From Prostheceraeus crozeri (taxonomy: Eukaryota; Platyhelminthes; Polycladida; Euryleptidae), in the NCBI GenBank assembly GCA_907163375.1, contig CAJQUW010005215.1, positions 1 to 64,000 on the forward strand: a DNA stretch of 64,000 nt. Direction: 5' to 3'. Made by a program: the position numbers and the translations under genes. The notes under the pieces were generated by a model. The model made no database searches and was not told the DNA's origin. It worked only from the letters and a program-made list of their open reading frames with translations. Below, in pieces: positions 44,641-55,570 of this stretch (its first letter is position 1; each line of letters starts with the position of its first letter).

Positions 44641-47640
44641 CGCTTTGACACGTTTGTGCGAATGTATTTGGCACGTTTGACACTTGGTTACATAACCATT
44701 AATATCCAAATCGATATTAGGTCAACAGTAATACTGCCTTGCAAGTCTTACCATTCGGCATATTCCTTGATGGTCTGAATGCAACAACGTCAGCATCTCC
44801 AATCGCATATCCTTGGGAGGAACCACACGAAGGCCATGATGAATGATGCCATTCTGAATGGAATATTCTTGACGTGATTTCGAATATGGCTGCATCGTGT
44901 GAGGAACATTGTTAGGCCATCCATCCACAATGTAGGATCGCAAGCATTTCAAAGTAGGATCTCGAGAAGATGCGATCTTCGACAACAAGGATCGATTGTC
45001 GGTAAATTCCTCAAGAGAATGTAATTTCAACAAATTGACTTCATGAGTTAGAGAAACACTGGACTTATCCGGAATTCTCGATAAGGTATGCGTTGTTGGC
45101 ATTTCTTCACCACGGATGCGCTGCAACTCAAAATCATTGGCCGGCAAGGTAACAGCCCACCTTTGAATTCTGGCTGATAAGCGATCCGGAACTTTCTGAG
45201 GATTGAAAATAAACTTGAGTGGACGATGATCACTGCATGTCGTAAACTTCTGTCCTGCTATAAACTTATGGAAATATTTCACAGCTTTCACTATTGAAAG
45301 GGATTCGCGTTCAATGTTGGAATAGTTGAGTTCCGAAGACATCAGTACTCGACTTTCCAGCCAGACAATTTCCTTCTGATTTGAATCGTGGCACAAGATG
45401 TAGCCTGTACCATCCTTGCTTCCATCAGCAAAAATAAACAGAGGTCTTGATTGGTCATAAAGCGTAATTTGTCCTACTTGTCCTTTTGAAATATGAGACA
45501 TGGATACACCAACTGCCTTCTTACGTTGATGGGTCCAATTCCAGGCTATATTCTTCAAAAGATTGTATAATGGTCTAGCAATAGCTGAGAAATTTCTACA
45601 GAAAAGACCGCAATGTTTAAGAGTTCCCTTAAGACTGCGAAGCTAGTCTTCGCTTCTTGGAGATTTCAGTTTGGAGAAATTCGTAATTTTTTCTGGAATT
45701 GGCAGCATTTTGCCATTTTCAAATACAAAACCCAAGAATTTGACACGTCGCTTTTGTATTCCAGAATTTGAATCATTAATTTGAAATCCAAATTTCTCCA
45801 TGCGCTTTCTAACTGAATCCAAAAGCTGTGAATGGTCTTTCTCGCCATTAGTTGCAATGATAATATCGTCCATCTACGCCATGTCGCAAGGTAAATTGCA
45901 TAAAACTTTGTCCATCACTTCCTGGAAAATCAAAGGAGATGCCGAAATGCCAAAAGGCAGACTTGTATATAGAAATTGACCAATATGGGTGGATATGCAA
46001 GTACATGCTTGGCTATCCAGTGAAAGGGGAACTTGCAAGAATGCATCTGTCAAATCTAGAACAGAAAATGCAGTAGAATTGGAAACTTTCTCCAGAATCT
46101 GTGGTGGTAATGGAATTCTTGTGCAGGCATCTCTGTCGATAATTTATTGAGAGTAACAGAGTAATCTCCACATGTGCGAATAGGATGCGAAGCTCCAGCT
46201 TGTTTGATAACAGGTACAATGGGAACAGAGATCTTCGGATTATCAACAGAATAATTGACCCCCAAATTAAGAAGTCTTTGAATCTCAGTCTCAACCATGT
46301 GCTTCGAGAAAGGTAATGATCTAGCCGGATAACATCTTCCATCCATAGAAACATCAGACTTGATACGAAAACTTGCCACAAAATTTGATTCGTCCTTGCA
46401 AGTTACAGGATTTACCAAGATAGTTTCATCGTGTACAAATCCCAAAGGATAAAGAAAATTGGATCCCAAAACTGAACGAGCCCCAGGATTGGAAAGGAAT
46501 ATAGTACCAGTATGAGATTTGTTCTTGTTCCTGAGAGCAACGTTGCGAACCACTGCAAGAATAGTAACACTGATATTACCATACTCACTGACTTTTTTGA
46601 CACATCATTTGAATAAGCCAATCCAGTCGATAAGAAAATGTCTGTAGAAATAAGTGTCACTTCAGAACCACAATCTGTAAGGAATCCAACTTTCATATCT
46701 TTATACCAAAGATGACCAGAATCAGAGTAATCATGTTGCAAAGTCATTACCACCTTCTTTTCCTCTTGGTTTGAACAGGCTGCAACTGTCAACATATTTG
46801 TCTGATTGTCATTATCCTTGAACTGGCATACAGTAGATATATGTCCATGCCTTTTGCAGATTCGACAAGTGGCATTTCGAAATTTGCAAAGATCTCTCTC
46901 GTGATTTCGCCTACCACAGCTCATACACCGGTTATTCTTTCCCAAAGTGATTCTGAGAATAAGGAAAGAAACTCTGAAAACCTTGTCGCGGCTTAGCAGG
47001 ATGCTCACTTTTCAGAGTGGAAACTGATAATTCTGGTTTCTTAAAAGCTTGATTTACAGTTTTTTGGAATAGACATTTCTGAAGAGCAGTCTCGATAGTC
47101 AATCTGGACTTGGCCAACAATTTAGCTCGCAATGACTGATTTCGAAGACCAAAGATAAATTGAGATAGGATCAAATCATCCTCCAGAGAATCAAATTCGC
47201 AGCGCATAGCTTGATCCTTCAGTCTCTGTATAAAAAAGCTAGCAATGTCTTTATCGGGTTTCGGAACAAGTAAGTGCATATCAAATGACGCTCGTAATGG
47301 AAAATCCGTTTTGGTTTCAAATGTTTGATGAACAAATCTTCAATTTTAGTGAATGTGACATCTTTATTTCCCACATCGACCGGTGAAAGTAATACTTGAA
47401 TCAAAGAAAATGCTTCTTGGCCACAAGTGGATAATAACACCGCTTTGTCCAGATTTTCATGCTTATTTGCAGCAATTGAAAATCGCAATCGCTTGAAAAA
47501 AGCTCAACAGCAGGATAATCCATTGGCATTTCACCAAAACCAATTCTCGTCGCTATGCTATAAATTAGAATTCGCTGGTGTCGTTGATGTTCACTTTATT
47601 GCCAGAACGCATAAAAGGTTGTGCCTGCTGAATGCAGAGT
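44640..47640 (-). mobile_element. Ty3/gypsy LTR retrotransposon fossil, lacking its 3' part
   Basis: Minus-strand remains in normal gypsy order: Gag with two CCHC-type knuckles (about 46930-47500), aspartic protease with a DCGSEVTLIS site (about 46620-46720), reverse transcriptase (about 45640-46400), RNase H with FADGSKDGTGY (about 44950-45560), and the zinc-binding start of integrase (about 44640-44800). The rest of integrase and both LTRs were not found. The coding part is broken in several places (roughly five or more), so it is an old, inactive copy. It abuts a LINE on the left. Confidence 0.88.
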
Positions 47641-47649
47641 GACAATACG

Positions 47650-48106
47650 CAACAGAAATATGAGTAGTCATCACTTCAGTAGCTGCACTGCCAGTGAAGA
47701 CGTCATACAATCTATTATCTGACACAGGTGTGAGAGGGTTTGTTTTGATTGCGTGCAATAGTGATACTAACTTTGTGTTGGGCTTCAGTCCAATATGTGA
47801 TGCAATGAGCGGAAGTGATACTTGTCCACTTGATGTGAAGCCAGACATTGTTTTGTCGCACCGTATGGATCTTTGTCCTTTTGTGATGGGTTTGTTACAT
47901 GTGGTGCAGAAGTATGTAGGGGTAGGACCTGGTTTCTTTCGATATCTCCTTCAGGAGGATGTGGATCGCCAGCCACCATGCGGGAGCAAGACGGTCGGCA
48001 CAGCAAAAACCCGACGGCTCCGGCCCTCTTGTGAGGCAGGTAGTGTAGGGATGGACTTTCCACCACAGGAAGGAACAGGCAGCCGATCTGCGTGCAGGCT
48101 CTATCC
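47650..48106 (-). pseudogene. Possible LINE 5' fragment with a Cys-rich finger
   Basis: One minus-strand frame contains TYFCTTCNKPITKGQRSIRC, which resembles the PHD-like zinc finger at the start of ORF proteins in some Jockey/I-group LINEs. Other frames show no known domain. It continues into the repeat shared with 4.6-4.8 kb. The assignment is tentative; the fragment has several stops. Confidence 0.4.
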
Positions 48107-48270
48107 ATGTTTCACTGCACCCACTTCGATATGCAGAAATGCAGCAAACCGTCATATCCAGTTGTTGGCACTCGCTACCTGAGACAGAAGCGATGCGATT
48201 GACGATTTCACTGCAGGAACTATGATCAACTCTGTCGACTAGCTGATTCACGCTATCCTTCCCACAGTCT
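48107..48270. repeat. Dispersed repeat, copy 2 (partner 4632-4790)
   Basis: Same-orientation partner of the 4.6-kb copy, sharing GGCACTCGCTACCTGAGACA, GAAGCGA and a GACTAGCTG word. Identity falls off after about 48270. Confidence 0.6.
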
Positions 48271-49303
48271 CTATTCATCTCATCGTCGACAATGCACTCT
48301 TAGATGGCGACAAGAAGACTTATACAGATACGCCCTCATTGCCGGCTGCATACTGACTCACTGAATTTGACATCGTGTCGCGCCATTTATTGATATTGAT
48401 ATTTCATCATACTAGTACTCAACAAACATCTTTGTACTTCTGTGTATTTAAGTTCGGTAATTCTAGTACTCTTCTGTTTAGTACTCAGATTCATGACCTG
48501 CAATTAGCAAGCAAGTGAAATTACTGTTGACATTCATTAAATATCACTTTGAACACAGTGCTGGCAAATCGCCTAAGTTAGCGCGCCTGCTGCAATAATT
48601 AATAAATGCTGTTTCTTGCAAGTACAATGTAAATAGAATAATCAAATATTGAGCTTTATCCTCATTTGAAAAATGGAAACAGACCTGAATAGCTCCCATT
48701 TCATCAATTATCAGGAATCATCAGCAAGCCTAGTTCACATCGAAGCAGGCCTAGATCACATAGAATGATATTTGATTTTTCTGTTTACATTGTGTTCGAA
48801 GAAGGAGATGAATTAGTGCAGGCGATAGTGCACATTTGCCAGCAATGTGTTAAAAGTGATATTTTATTAATGTGTGTTGAAATTTCACTATCTTGCTAAT
48901 TGCAAATCTCAAATTTACCCACGCATGGCCGCAGCCTTAAATAGGGAGTTGTGTTGATGTTGAGAGTGTGGACTAGGCCTGCTGATGATTCCACACATTG
49001 GACGAAATGGCAGCTACTCAGGTCTGTTTTCATTTTTCAACAGAGAATGCAACTCAATATTTAATTATTCTATTTACACTCAGATTCATACTTAAATAGA
49101 ACTTTGGGATTTACAGTGTCTGGAAGGTTCCGTACAATTCGTCCGTTTCACCACTGAACAGTGGCGAAAATCTACAAGAGCGGGTGCCAAAAAGTTTGTT
49201 GGAACTACGGCATCTATATCTAACCAATATAATTTCATCTTATATCATTGAAGTATAATGATTCGCAATAATGCCAAATGCATCATTGTGATGGTAAATA
49301 GTT
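48271..49303. other. No recognisable gene; downstream flank of the LRR-Ig gene
   Basis: AT-rich, short frames only. It lies 3' of the minus-strand LRR-Ig gene and may include its downstream region. No repeat family was recognised. Confidence 0.5.
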
Positions 49304-49309
49304 TTTATT
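49304..49309 (-). terminator. Polyadenylation signal AATAAA
   Basis: AATAAA on the minus strand about 105 bases after the stop codon of the LRR-Ig gene, a normal place for a short 3' untranslated region. Chance occurrence in AT-rich DNA cannot be excluded. Confidence 0.5.
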
Positions 49310-49412
49310 ACAATATCTTAGCCAATACATTCCCTAGGGAGACACCTCTACGCTCTTTTGATCACATAATTAGAAATTGAATGGTCAGATGACAAAGAAG
49401 AAGTGCTTCGAG

Positions 49413-50654
49413 TCAATCAACATCTCCATTTTGAAGGATTTCATATTGAAATATCTGTGCTGTTGCTGTGCAATGTTTAAACCTCCAAACACCAATACCA
49501 AAAGACACAATAATCATTACTGCTGCTATTCCAATGACGATTACCATGATATAGTTCTGCATGATATGGCTCTGCACCATGATATGCGTTGCAGAGCTAT
49601 CGATTTGCAGGAGTATGCTGGCGGTAGCCTTTCCACGATCATTGACAGCACTGCAATTCCATTCTCCAGCATGAGCGGCCTTTGCATTCAGGATGGTCAG
49701 TTGATATTGAAATCTTGGTCCTGCTGTCTTGGAGATAAGGAACGATGTGGAGTCATTTTTGATTCTGACTCCATCCTTCCACCAAGACAGTGCGCCAATG
49801 GGATCGCAGAACACATGGCAGATAATTGTGACATTGTCTCCAGCCTTTGCGGTGATGCTTGAATCGTTGGCTGTGACTTCTGGAATGCATTGAAAGTCTT
49901 CAGGTTTTAAAGCGATGATTCGTTTGTCTTTTAAGCGAATCGGAGAGGCGCATGCTCCATACATTCTAAATTTAATCTTTATGAACGGATCAATCATCCA
50001 TCGAATGCGACAGTCACAGTTCCATGGATTGTCATAGATGTAAAGCAAACTCAACATAATTGCGTTCAGATCCTCATCCGTTCCTTCTGGAAGTGTCTTC
50101 AGGCTGTTGTTTGAAAGAAAAAGGCTGTCTAATTTGTTAAAACCAGAAAATGAATGTTTGTGCAATTTCAAACCTCCAACACTGCCGCTGAGTTCAAGCT
50201 GCAAAAGTGTCCCGAAATTCTTGAACCAATGATTCGGAATTGCTCCAAGAGGATTTTTGTCGAGGATTAGCGCCGATAGATTTGGAATTGGGATGAAAAC
50301 AGATGCATTTAATCCTTCACCAATCGTCAAGCGGTTTGCACTGAGGTATAGTTTCTTCAAACTTCTCAGTGGTTTGAAAGCTCCTGAAGTGATTGTCTGA
50401 AGTCCATTGAACCTGATAGCAAGTGTACTCAAGCCGGAACTGTTCCAAGTTGTGAATGAGTTATTTGTTAATTTTGTTATTTTGTTTTCATCAAGATGAA
50501 GGGATGTCACGTTTCCCCATCGATTAATTGGTACAGCTTTCAAATTCAATCCATTGCATCGAACTTCAGATCTATCCTTTAGACATCCATCATTTCCACT
50601 TGTTCCTGCACACGCAACAACAATGAGAAACAAGATCTTCATCAATTCAAACAT
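49413..50654 (-). CDS. LRR and Ig domain type I membrane protein
   Basis: A 413-residue protein starting MFELMKILFL. A signal peptide (1 to about 20) is followed by an LRRNT cap (Cys24, Cys33), about six leucine-rich repeats (48-205) and an LRRCT cap (NPWNCDC with Cys213, Cys215, Cys235, Cys256). One Ig domain follows (Cys279 to Cys334, Trp291, EWNCSAVND), then a transmembrane segment (368-390) and a short 23-residue tail. This layout is that of the AMIGO, LINGO and LRIG-like cell-surface families, which act in adhesion or receptor signalling; the exact family is not resolved. Several NxS/T sites are present. The coding part is uninterrupted, and a splice acceptor lies 46 bases upstream of the ATG, so a 5' exon is expected at higher coordinates. 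A longer in-frame start at 50810 lies across that acceptor and is less likely. It is the only convincing host gene here. Confidence 0.9.
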   Translation of the reverse strand: MFELMKILFLIVVACAGTSGNDGCLKDRSEVRCNGLNLKAVPINRWGNVTSLHLDENKITKLTNNSFTTWNSSGLSTLAIRFNGLQTITSGAFKPLRSLKKLYLSANRLTIGEGLNASVFIPIPNLSALILDKNPLGAIPNHWFKNFGTLLQLELSGSVGGLKLHKHSFSGFNKLDSLFLSNNSLKTLPEGTDEDLNAIMLSLLYIYDNPWNCDCRIRWMIDPFIKIKFRMYGACASPIRLKDKRIIALKPEDFQCIPEVTANDSSITAKAGDNVTIICHVFCDPIGALSWWKDGVRIKNDSTSFLISKTAGPRFQYQLTILNAKAAHAGEWNCSAVNDRGKATASILLQIDSSATHIMVQSHIMQNYIMVIVIGIAAVMIIVSFGIGVWRFKHCTATAQIFQYEILQNGDVD

Positions 50655-50700
50655 TTGCTCACGTACTTTCAAGAAAAGTTGCCGAAAGTGATGAAAATAT

Positions 50701-50715
50701 CTGAAAGGGAGAAAA
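50701..50715 (-). other. Splice acceptor of the LRR-Ig gene
   Basis: On the minus strand a pyrimidine-rich run ending TTTCTCCCTTTCAG precedes base 50700. The coding exon would start at 50700 with 46 bases of 5' untranslated sequence. The donor exon was not identified. Confidence 0.65.
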
Positions 50716-50899
50716 GGACAAAGGTTAATGAGCAGAAGTGAGGATTGTAAGCGTCTTTTCAATGTCGTTCCAACATAAGCAAGCAAGTAAAGTGTATATT
50801 TCAGTAACAAATGAAAATCAATATTGCTTCATTGATACAAAGCGATAAGGCGGCAAATAGATGACATATACAAACAACATTTACAAACTGATGTTATCA

Positions 50900-51960
50900 G
50901 TGAAGTTATTTAGGAGACATGTTGTGTAAGGGACAAATGATTTCTTTTCAGTTCTGCAATAGGGAATTGATGGGAGACAACTACGAGGGAGTCTTTCCGG
51001 GATAACTCGATTCATAATGTGAGTCTCATCTGCTTCGAGTTGTCTGTACACTTTTTTGCTCATCTCTTGCCTTCGTATTGCTAGTTCAGCAGCATTGTTG
51101 CATTGATATTATCGTTGTTTGCTTCCATAAATGATCTTGTGGGCACGCTTGTGCACTGATTCTAATTTAGGGGAAAGACTTTCAGTAACAGTTCATCACT
51201 GTCTGCATAAGGTCAATGTTGACAAAAAGCATAATAACGAGTGTTCGACTTCTTCACCAAACAACGAATATGACCTTCCCAAATCAAATCTTTCGCTATT
51301 GTAATACCAAGAATTGTAATAGCTTCAACAATCTCAATCGGAAAATTACCGTCATCATTGAAATCAACATGATTGCTTCTAGGGCAAAGTAATAACTTTG
51401 ACTTTCACATATTGAGTGATAAACAATTGTTGTCACACCAAAATCTCATGTTTTCAAGTGGTTTTTCAGTTGTGTTTCAAGTGTTTCATGTTACGCCAAC
51501 ATTCAAGTTGTATGCAACGGTTCGAACAGAAATGACTGGCAAAACTAATATCAGATCGTCTCGTCTGCATATTTAACAACTTGTGGAGACAGTACAATAC
51601 AATGTTGGTCTCCAACAAACATTGAAAACATATGGTGCTCGCGCTTCCTGGGGAACACCAGATCGTGCACAAAAATCGTCAGAAAATTGGTCATGAAGTT
51701 TTACACGTGCCAACCGGTGGGTGAGATAATTTTTCAAAAGTATGACAAAACGATTTGTTATTATTTTACTCAAGAGTTTTTTTGAGCAAAATGCTGTGAT
51801 CTAAATGATCAAACACCTTTTGCAGATAAAGTGCTATAAGAAGAGATCCAAAAAGTTCTCTGTTATTGCTATTGCTACTGTTATAGTTCTCGAACAAATT
51901 ACTCATTATTGGAGATGAGAGAAGTTGTTGTGGAGCAAGACTTACGGTTTGATCAACAAA
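50900..51960 (-). pseudogene. Highly decayed LINE reverse transcriptase fragment
   Basis: Scattered minus-strand words recall a non-LTR reverse transcriptase: VFDHLDHSILLKK near 51800 (the AFDTLDHSILL type), a CSPGSAS remnant of the GVPQGS box near 51650, and a C-terminal HIMNRVIPERLP end near 51010. Stops and frame changes are frequent. It lies just upstream of the LRR-Ig gene's coding exon, probably in its intron. Confidence 0.6.
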
Positions 51961-52470
51961 ACTTTTTCAAATATTATTGCAGGCAAAATACCAGTAATGT
52001 ATATAAGACGGTTCTAGGACAAACAAAAAATGGAAAAAATAAGGTACCCCAAAAATGCAAAAAAATGAATATATGACCGATTCAGGACAACTAAAGAGAA
52101 AATAAGATACCTCCAGAATGAGTATAGGAAATATTTCATACACTGAAAAAGAGTTTCATAAATAAAAATAACTTTAAGGATAAAATCAAAAAAACAGTTT
52201 TAAGATCGTTGGGATTTTTTCATATTCTGAAAAGAGGTTTCAAAAATTTAAGTTGTCTCAAAATATCACGTAATCTAAAAATTTACGTAGTCTTTTCACA
52301 TAGACCAAAAAATATCAAAATATTTATTAAAAAATTGAAACCTCAAAAGTGGAAGAAACCTCAAAAATGGAAGTAACCTCAAATATGGAAGAAACTTCGA
52401 CGGGGACGACGACAACGAGAATATATCCTTCGTTATCACAATTAAAAACAAGTGAAATGGACATTGAAAA
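51960..52470. other. AT-rich DNA with an 18-bp tandem repeat
   Basis: Few features. At 52337-52392 the unit ACCTCAAAAATGGAAGAA occurs about three to four times in variant form. The base composition is close to that of the Polinton that starts near 53.4 kb, so it could be a displaced part or edge of it, but no Polinton motif was found. Confidence 0.45.
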
Positions 52471-52602
52471 ATGAATAGAGAAAAGCACAAAGATAGAGTT
52501 AGGTATATGAAAGATAAGGAATCTCAATTATTATTAAGATTAGAACATTATAAAAAATTAAGAAAGAGAAGGTCTAAAGTTAAGAATTTAACATGGAATT
52601 GA
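52471..52602 (+). CDS. Small basic reading frame, 43 residues
   Basis: A short plus-strand frame begins MNREKHKDRVRYMKDK and is very rich in Lys and Arg, ending VKNLTWN. It overlaps by four bases (ATGA) the end of a Glu/Thr/Ser-rich frame running 52331-52474. The composition and overlap resemble small genes of AT-rich mobile elements. I do not recognise it, and it may be chance. Confidence 0.25.
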   Translation: MNREKHKDRVRYMKDKESQLLLRLEHYKKLRKRRSKVKNLTWN

Positions 52603-52807
52603 TCGTGATGAGATCTCTTTTTCCTCTTACTCATCGACATAACTAAAAATCGCACTTGACAATTGTTCTCGTGATGCGGCTAATTGTCTGAGTGATCTGA
52701 TGTCTATTCATTGTCTTTGTTGTTCCGTGTCATATGATATGTATACCATGCCATGACATTGTTTGGTTGGACAACACAATTAAAACTTTTTACGGAGCAG
52801 CGTGACT

Positions 52808-52862
52808 TCTCTCTCTCTCTCTCTCTCTTCTCTCTTTCTCTTCTCTCTCTCTCCCTCTCTCT

Positions 52863-52950
<88 letters not shown>
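52808..52950. repeat. CT microsatellite
   Basis: Nearly pure CT dinucleotides over about 140 bp with a few TTC interruptions. The Ser/Leu-rich reading frames over it are artefacts. Confidence 0.97.
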
Positions 52951-52953
<3 letters not shown>

Positions 52954-53440
52954 CCTGTCTGTTACAGGAATATTGTATTCACAATGACATGCATTCTTTA
53001 AAACAATTGTTTGTCTTCAATGAGAATAATTTCCGTATGCTTTTAATAGAATGACCTTGAACGCTAATGGAAATTTACACCAAAACCGTTCTGGGAGCTA
53101 GAAAAAGTGTCAGAAAGTTTGTCGACATGGCTGTCGATAAAAGTGCCGACATGGTTCGACAGTCGGTGTATTTTTCCATTCAAAATAATTTCGCATGAAT
53201 GATTGTTATAGAAACCAAAAAGAATAGAAATGCACATTCATTCATTCATTTATCTTCTCTCTCTCATATGTCTATTGCTTTTAGATTGCATTTGTTCTTT
53301 TGTTCTTATATTGTGGAGGAGATTTCACACCCCGCATTATGCGCTATTGTCTGTGATTTGCCTCACCCCTATCAGCTGTCACAATTTTAGCAGCTGCTAC
53401 ACGCCAATTCTTTTGAGAAATTTCTGAAATAGATTTTATT
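52951..53440. other. Flank left of the Polinton; no gene
   Basis: Unique-looking sequence with a small imperfect hairpin at 53125-53166 built from GTCGACATGGCTGTCGA and CCGACATGGTTCGACAGTCGG. The Polinton's left terminal repeat should be here or further left, but it cannot be defined because the right end lies outside the window. Confidence 0.45.
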
Positions 53441-53449
53441 CCATTTAAA

Positions 53450-53875
53450 ATGATTAACATGACTGAGTTCTTAAAACAATACGGTAAACAAACAACTACG
53501 AATTTTGATCTAAAGAAAATTGCTAATCAATTGGGAATAAAGAATTTTCACATATTGATGAGAAATGAATTACTATTGATAGAAGATGTACCTGAAATAA
53601 ATTTCGTAACAAATCTCCACACGTCAGATCAAAAAGGAGTACATTGGTCAGCAGCTTTGCCTAATAAAAATGGAGATAATTACTATTTTGACTCTTATGG
53701 ACTTCCACCTACAAATGAAGTAAGAGAAATACTTGGCAATGGAACATACAATACGTTTGAAATTCAAACACCAGGAACTACTTATTGTGGTCAATTATGT
53801 ATATATGTTTTGCATAAAATACAAAAAGGAGTACCATTTCTAGATATTATGTTCGAATTGAATAAGGGAATTTAA
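53450..53875 (+). CDS. Polinton adenain-like cysteine protease
   Basis: The 141-residue product carries the adenovirus protease pattern: GVHWSA with the catalytic His, YYFDSYGLPP with the acidic residue, a downstream Gln-rich turn, and TYCGQLCIYVLHKI with the catalytic Cys. In adenoviruses this family matures capsid proteins, and the same role is presumed in Polintons. The frame looks whole. It is the leftmost clear Polinton gene and points toward the integrase, with which it converges across a gap of about 70 bp. Confidence 0.88.
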   Translation: MINMTEFLKQYGKQTTTNFDLKKIANQLGIKNFHILMRNELLLIEDVPEINFVTNLHTSDQKGVHWSAALPNKNGDNYYFDSYGLPPTNEVREILGNGTYNTFEIQTPGTTYCGQLCIYVLHKIQKGVPFLDIMFELNKGI

Positions 53876-53945
53876 TTCTCGAAACGTTAGTTCCAATTAC
53901 TGTAATTAAAGTTCGAACGAAGCTAGCTAAAGCGCCACCTAAAGG

Positions 53946-54836
53946 TTAAAGCTTGGTTATTTGTAATTCGTTTTCATAAAATCGGCCTCTGATTTCCTCA
54001 TTATCTAAATCTCTAATTTCATAAGTAATCGCATAAGTTTGATTTATTTTAGAAACTTCAAATATCTCTTTAGTCCAATAGCCAACAAAACCTTTTTCAA
54101 ATTTGTTTTTATACTTAAATATTCGTACCCTATCTCCAATTTTAAATTTCGGCTTTCGCTTCTGTAAATTCGGATTACTCTCATTCGAATAATTATTTTC
54201 GAATATTTTCTTTCGTATCAAATCAGGATCGTCAGAAGCATTCTTTGGAGTTTCTTCAATACCTGAATGAACTTCATTATTGTACTGATCTACAATTCCT
54301 GGTAATATCTTCAACCATTTCTGATTACCTTGCTCAGTAAATTTCTTGGATATATTATTTTTCAAAGTTATATTAAACCTCTCTATTACTACAGATTTGC
54401 CAGCTTTTTCTGCGGAATAAACAGTTTCAAATAGTGGCTTAACATTTCTATTATAAAATTCAGATCCTTTATTAACGAATAGCTTCTTTGGTTTTCTATT
54501 ACTTTCTTTAAAGATTTCTTCAAACGCATATTTAACTAACAGACCACTTTTGTTTTTTAAAGGCTTTGCCCAAGCGTATCGTGTATATGAATCTATAACG
54601 GTCAACCCTCTTTCATTCGGCATATTGATTAGATCAGCACTCCAAATATCATCTTTAATAAATGCTTTTACTTTCAATAGATATTTTGGTTTTCTATATT
54701 CTTTATGAATTTCGGAGGCATAAGTTTCACTATTCTCTAAACCCTGGCCGAACAATATTTTAGTTTGTAAAGCTTTTTTAACAAACATTCTTTCAATTCT
54801 TTCTCTAAATGTAGGATTATCTAATTCTTGAATCAT
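53946..54836 (-). CDS. Polinton integrase
   Basis: A retroviral-type integrase core starts at IWSADLINM, continues through DSYTRYAWAKPLKNK, GSEFYNRNVKPLF and VIERFNITLK, and is followed by a C-terminal chromodomain-like barrel (KFKIGDRVRIFKYKNKFEKG). The first 30 or so residues of the frame belong to the neighbouring PLA2-like region. The enzyme inserts the element's ends into the genome. The main frame is long and open; I make no claim about activity. Confidence 0.9.
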   Translation of the reverse strand: MIQELDNPTFRERIERMFVKKALQTKILFGQGLENSETYASEIHKEYRKPKYLLKVKAFIKDDIWSADLINMPNERGLTVIDSYTRYAWAKPLKNKSGLLVKYAFEEIFKESNRKPKKLFVNKGSEFYNRNVKPLFETVYSAEKAGKSVVIERFNITLKNNISKKFTEQGNQKWLKILPGIVDQYNNEVHSGIEETPKNASDDPDLIRKKIFENNYSNESNPNLQKRKPKFKIGDRVRIFKYKNKFEKGFVGYWTKEIFEVSKINQTYAITYEIRDLDNEEIRGRFYENELQITKL

Positions 54837-55187
54837 TTTCTTATCTGCTTCATGACGAAATTTTAGGTCATGATTTCGATAAGCTAAATCATGTCTATAA
54901 GCATCTGCATCTACTCTGTTTATTGGTTTACTATTTTCTCTAGGTGTATTATCATCGTTTAATCTTAAATCTAATCTTGTACCGGGACCAGTAAAATTAT
55001 GACCAGGTAAATGTTTTTCTTTCGAAAATTTACTCCAAATGAATCAAGGAAACTTTTTTAATGCTTTCTGTATGTCACCTCCTTTATAACGGTGATCATA
55101 TGGATAATTTAATAAATCTAGATTCGAAATTTTTAATTTAATTAAATTTTTGGGATTTATGCAATTTGTAGAATTTGTAGAATACAT
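54780..55187 (-). pseudogene. Polinton PLA2-like (parvovirus VP1-type) protein
   Basis: The minus strand encodes LPGHNFTGPGTRLDLRLN followed by DADAYRHDLAYRNHD and RHEADKKM. GPGT and HDxAY are the calcium loop and catalytic His-Asp motifs of the phospholipase A2 domain of parvovirus VP1, also described in Polintons, where the domain is thought to breach membranes on entry. The region runs into the integrase frame at its end, as an overlap or fusion. The copy is broken. Confidence 0.75.
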
Positions 55188-55207
55188 TTTAAAGATAAAA
55201 AAATATT

Positions 55208-55570
55208 CTAACTAATCATACTAGGGCTTAGATATATTCCAGAACCATCTTTAGTTTCTTTTATTTGTATCAAGTCATCAACATTGTGGATAATATTTTT
55301 AAGAACTCGTTTTCCTTCATCAACTAAATTTAATTTACTAATAAAATTATCTACTATTCCTTGCCCCCTAGCAACTTTCTCTAACTCTCTATTATGACGT
55401 TTTTGTTCTTCTAATGCTGCCTTCTCTGATTTATTTTTATTTACTGCTTGAACAGTACCAGCTGTCCCACCTGCTCCACTTCCTGCTGCTGCTATGCCAC
55501 CTATTATTAGAGGAATTAATGGGAGAATTCCACCATTCTTTTCTTCTTGTAATTTAATATTCTCTATCAT
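55208..55570 (-). CDS. Polinton small Gly/Ala-rich hydrophobic protein
   Basis: 120 residues. GGILPLIPLIIGGIAAAGSG is a hydrophobic Gly/Ala segment, followed by a charged coiled-coil-like stretch (KSEKAALEEQKRHNRELEK). Short proteins with such a GGxLPLLxP segment are common in Polinton structural gene blocks and resemble small virion-associated proteins. The function is unknown. A short basic Asn-rich frame (about 55577-55696) lies just upstream. Confidence 0.6.
   Translation of the reverse strand: MIENIKLQEEKNGGILPLIPLIIGGIAAAGSGAGGTAGTVQAVNKNKSEKAALEEQKRHNRELEKVARGQGIVDNFISKLNLVDEGKRVLKNIIHNVDDLIQIKETKDGSGIYLSPSMIS

Noticed and set aside
52753-53001. Ser/Leu-rich reading frames over the CT run
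   Set aside because: Translation of a dinucleotide microsatellite.
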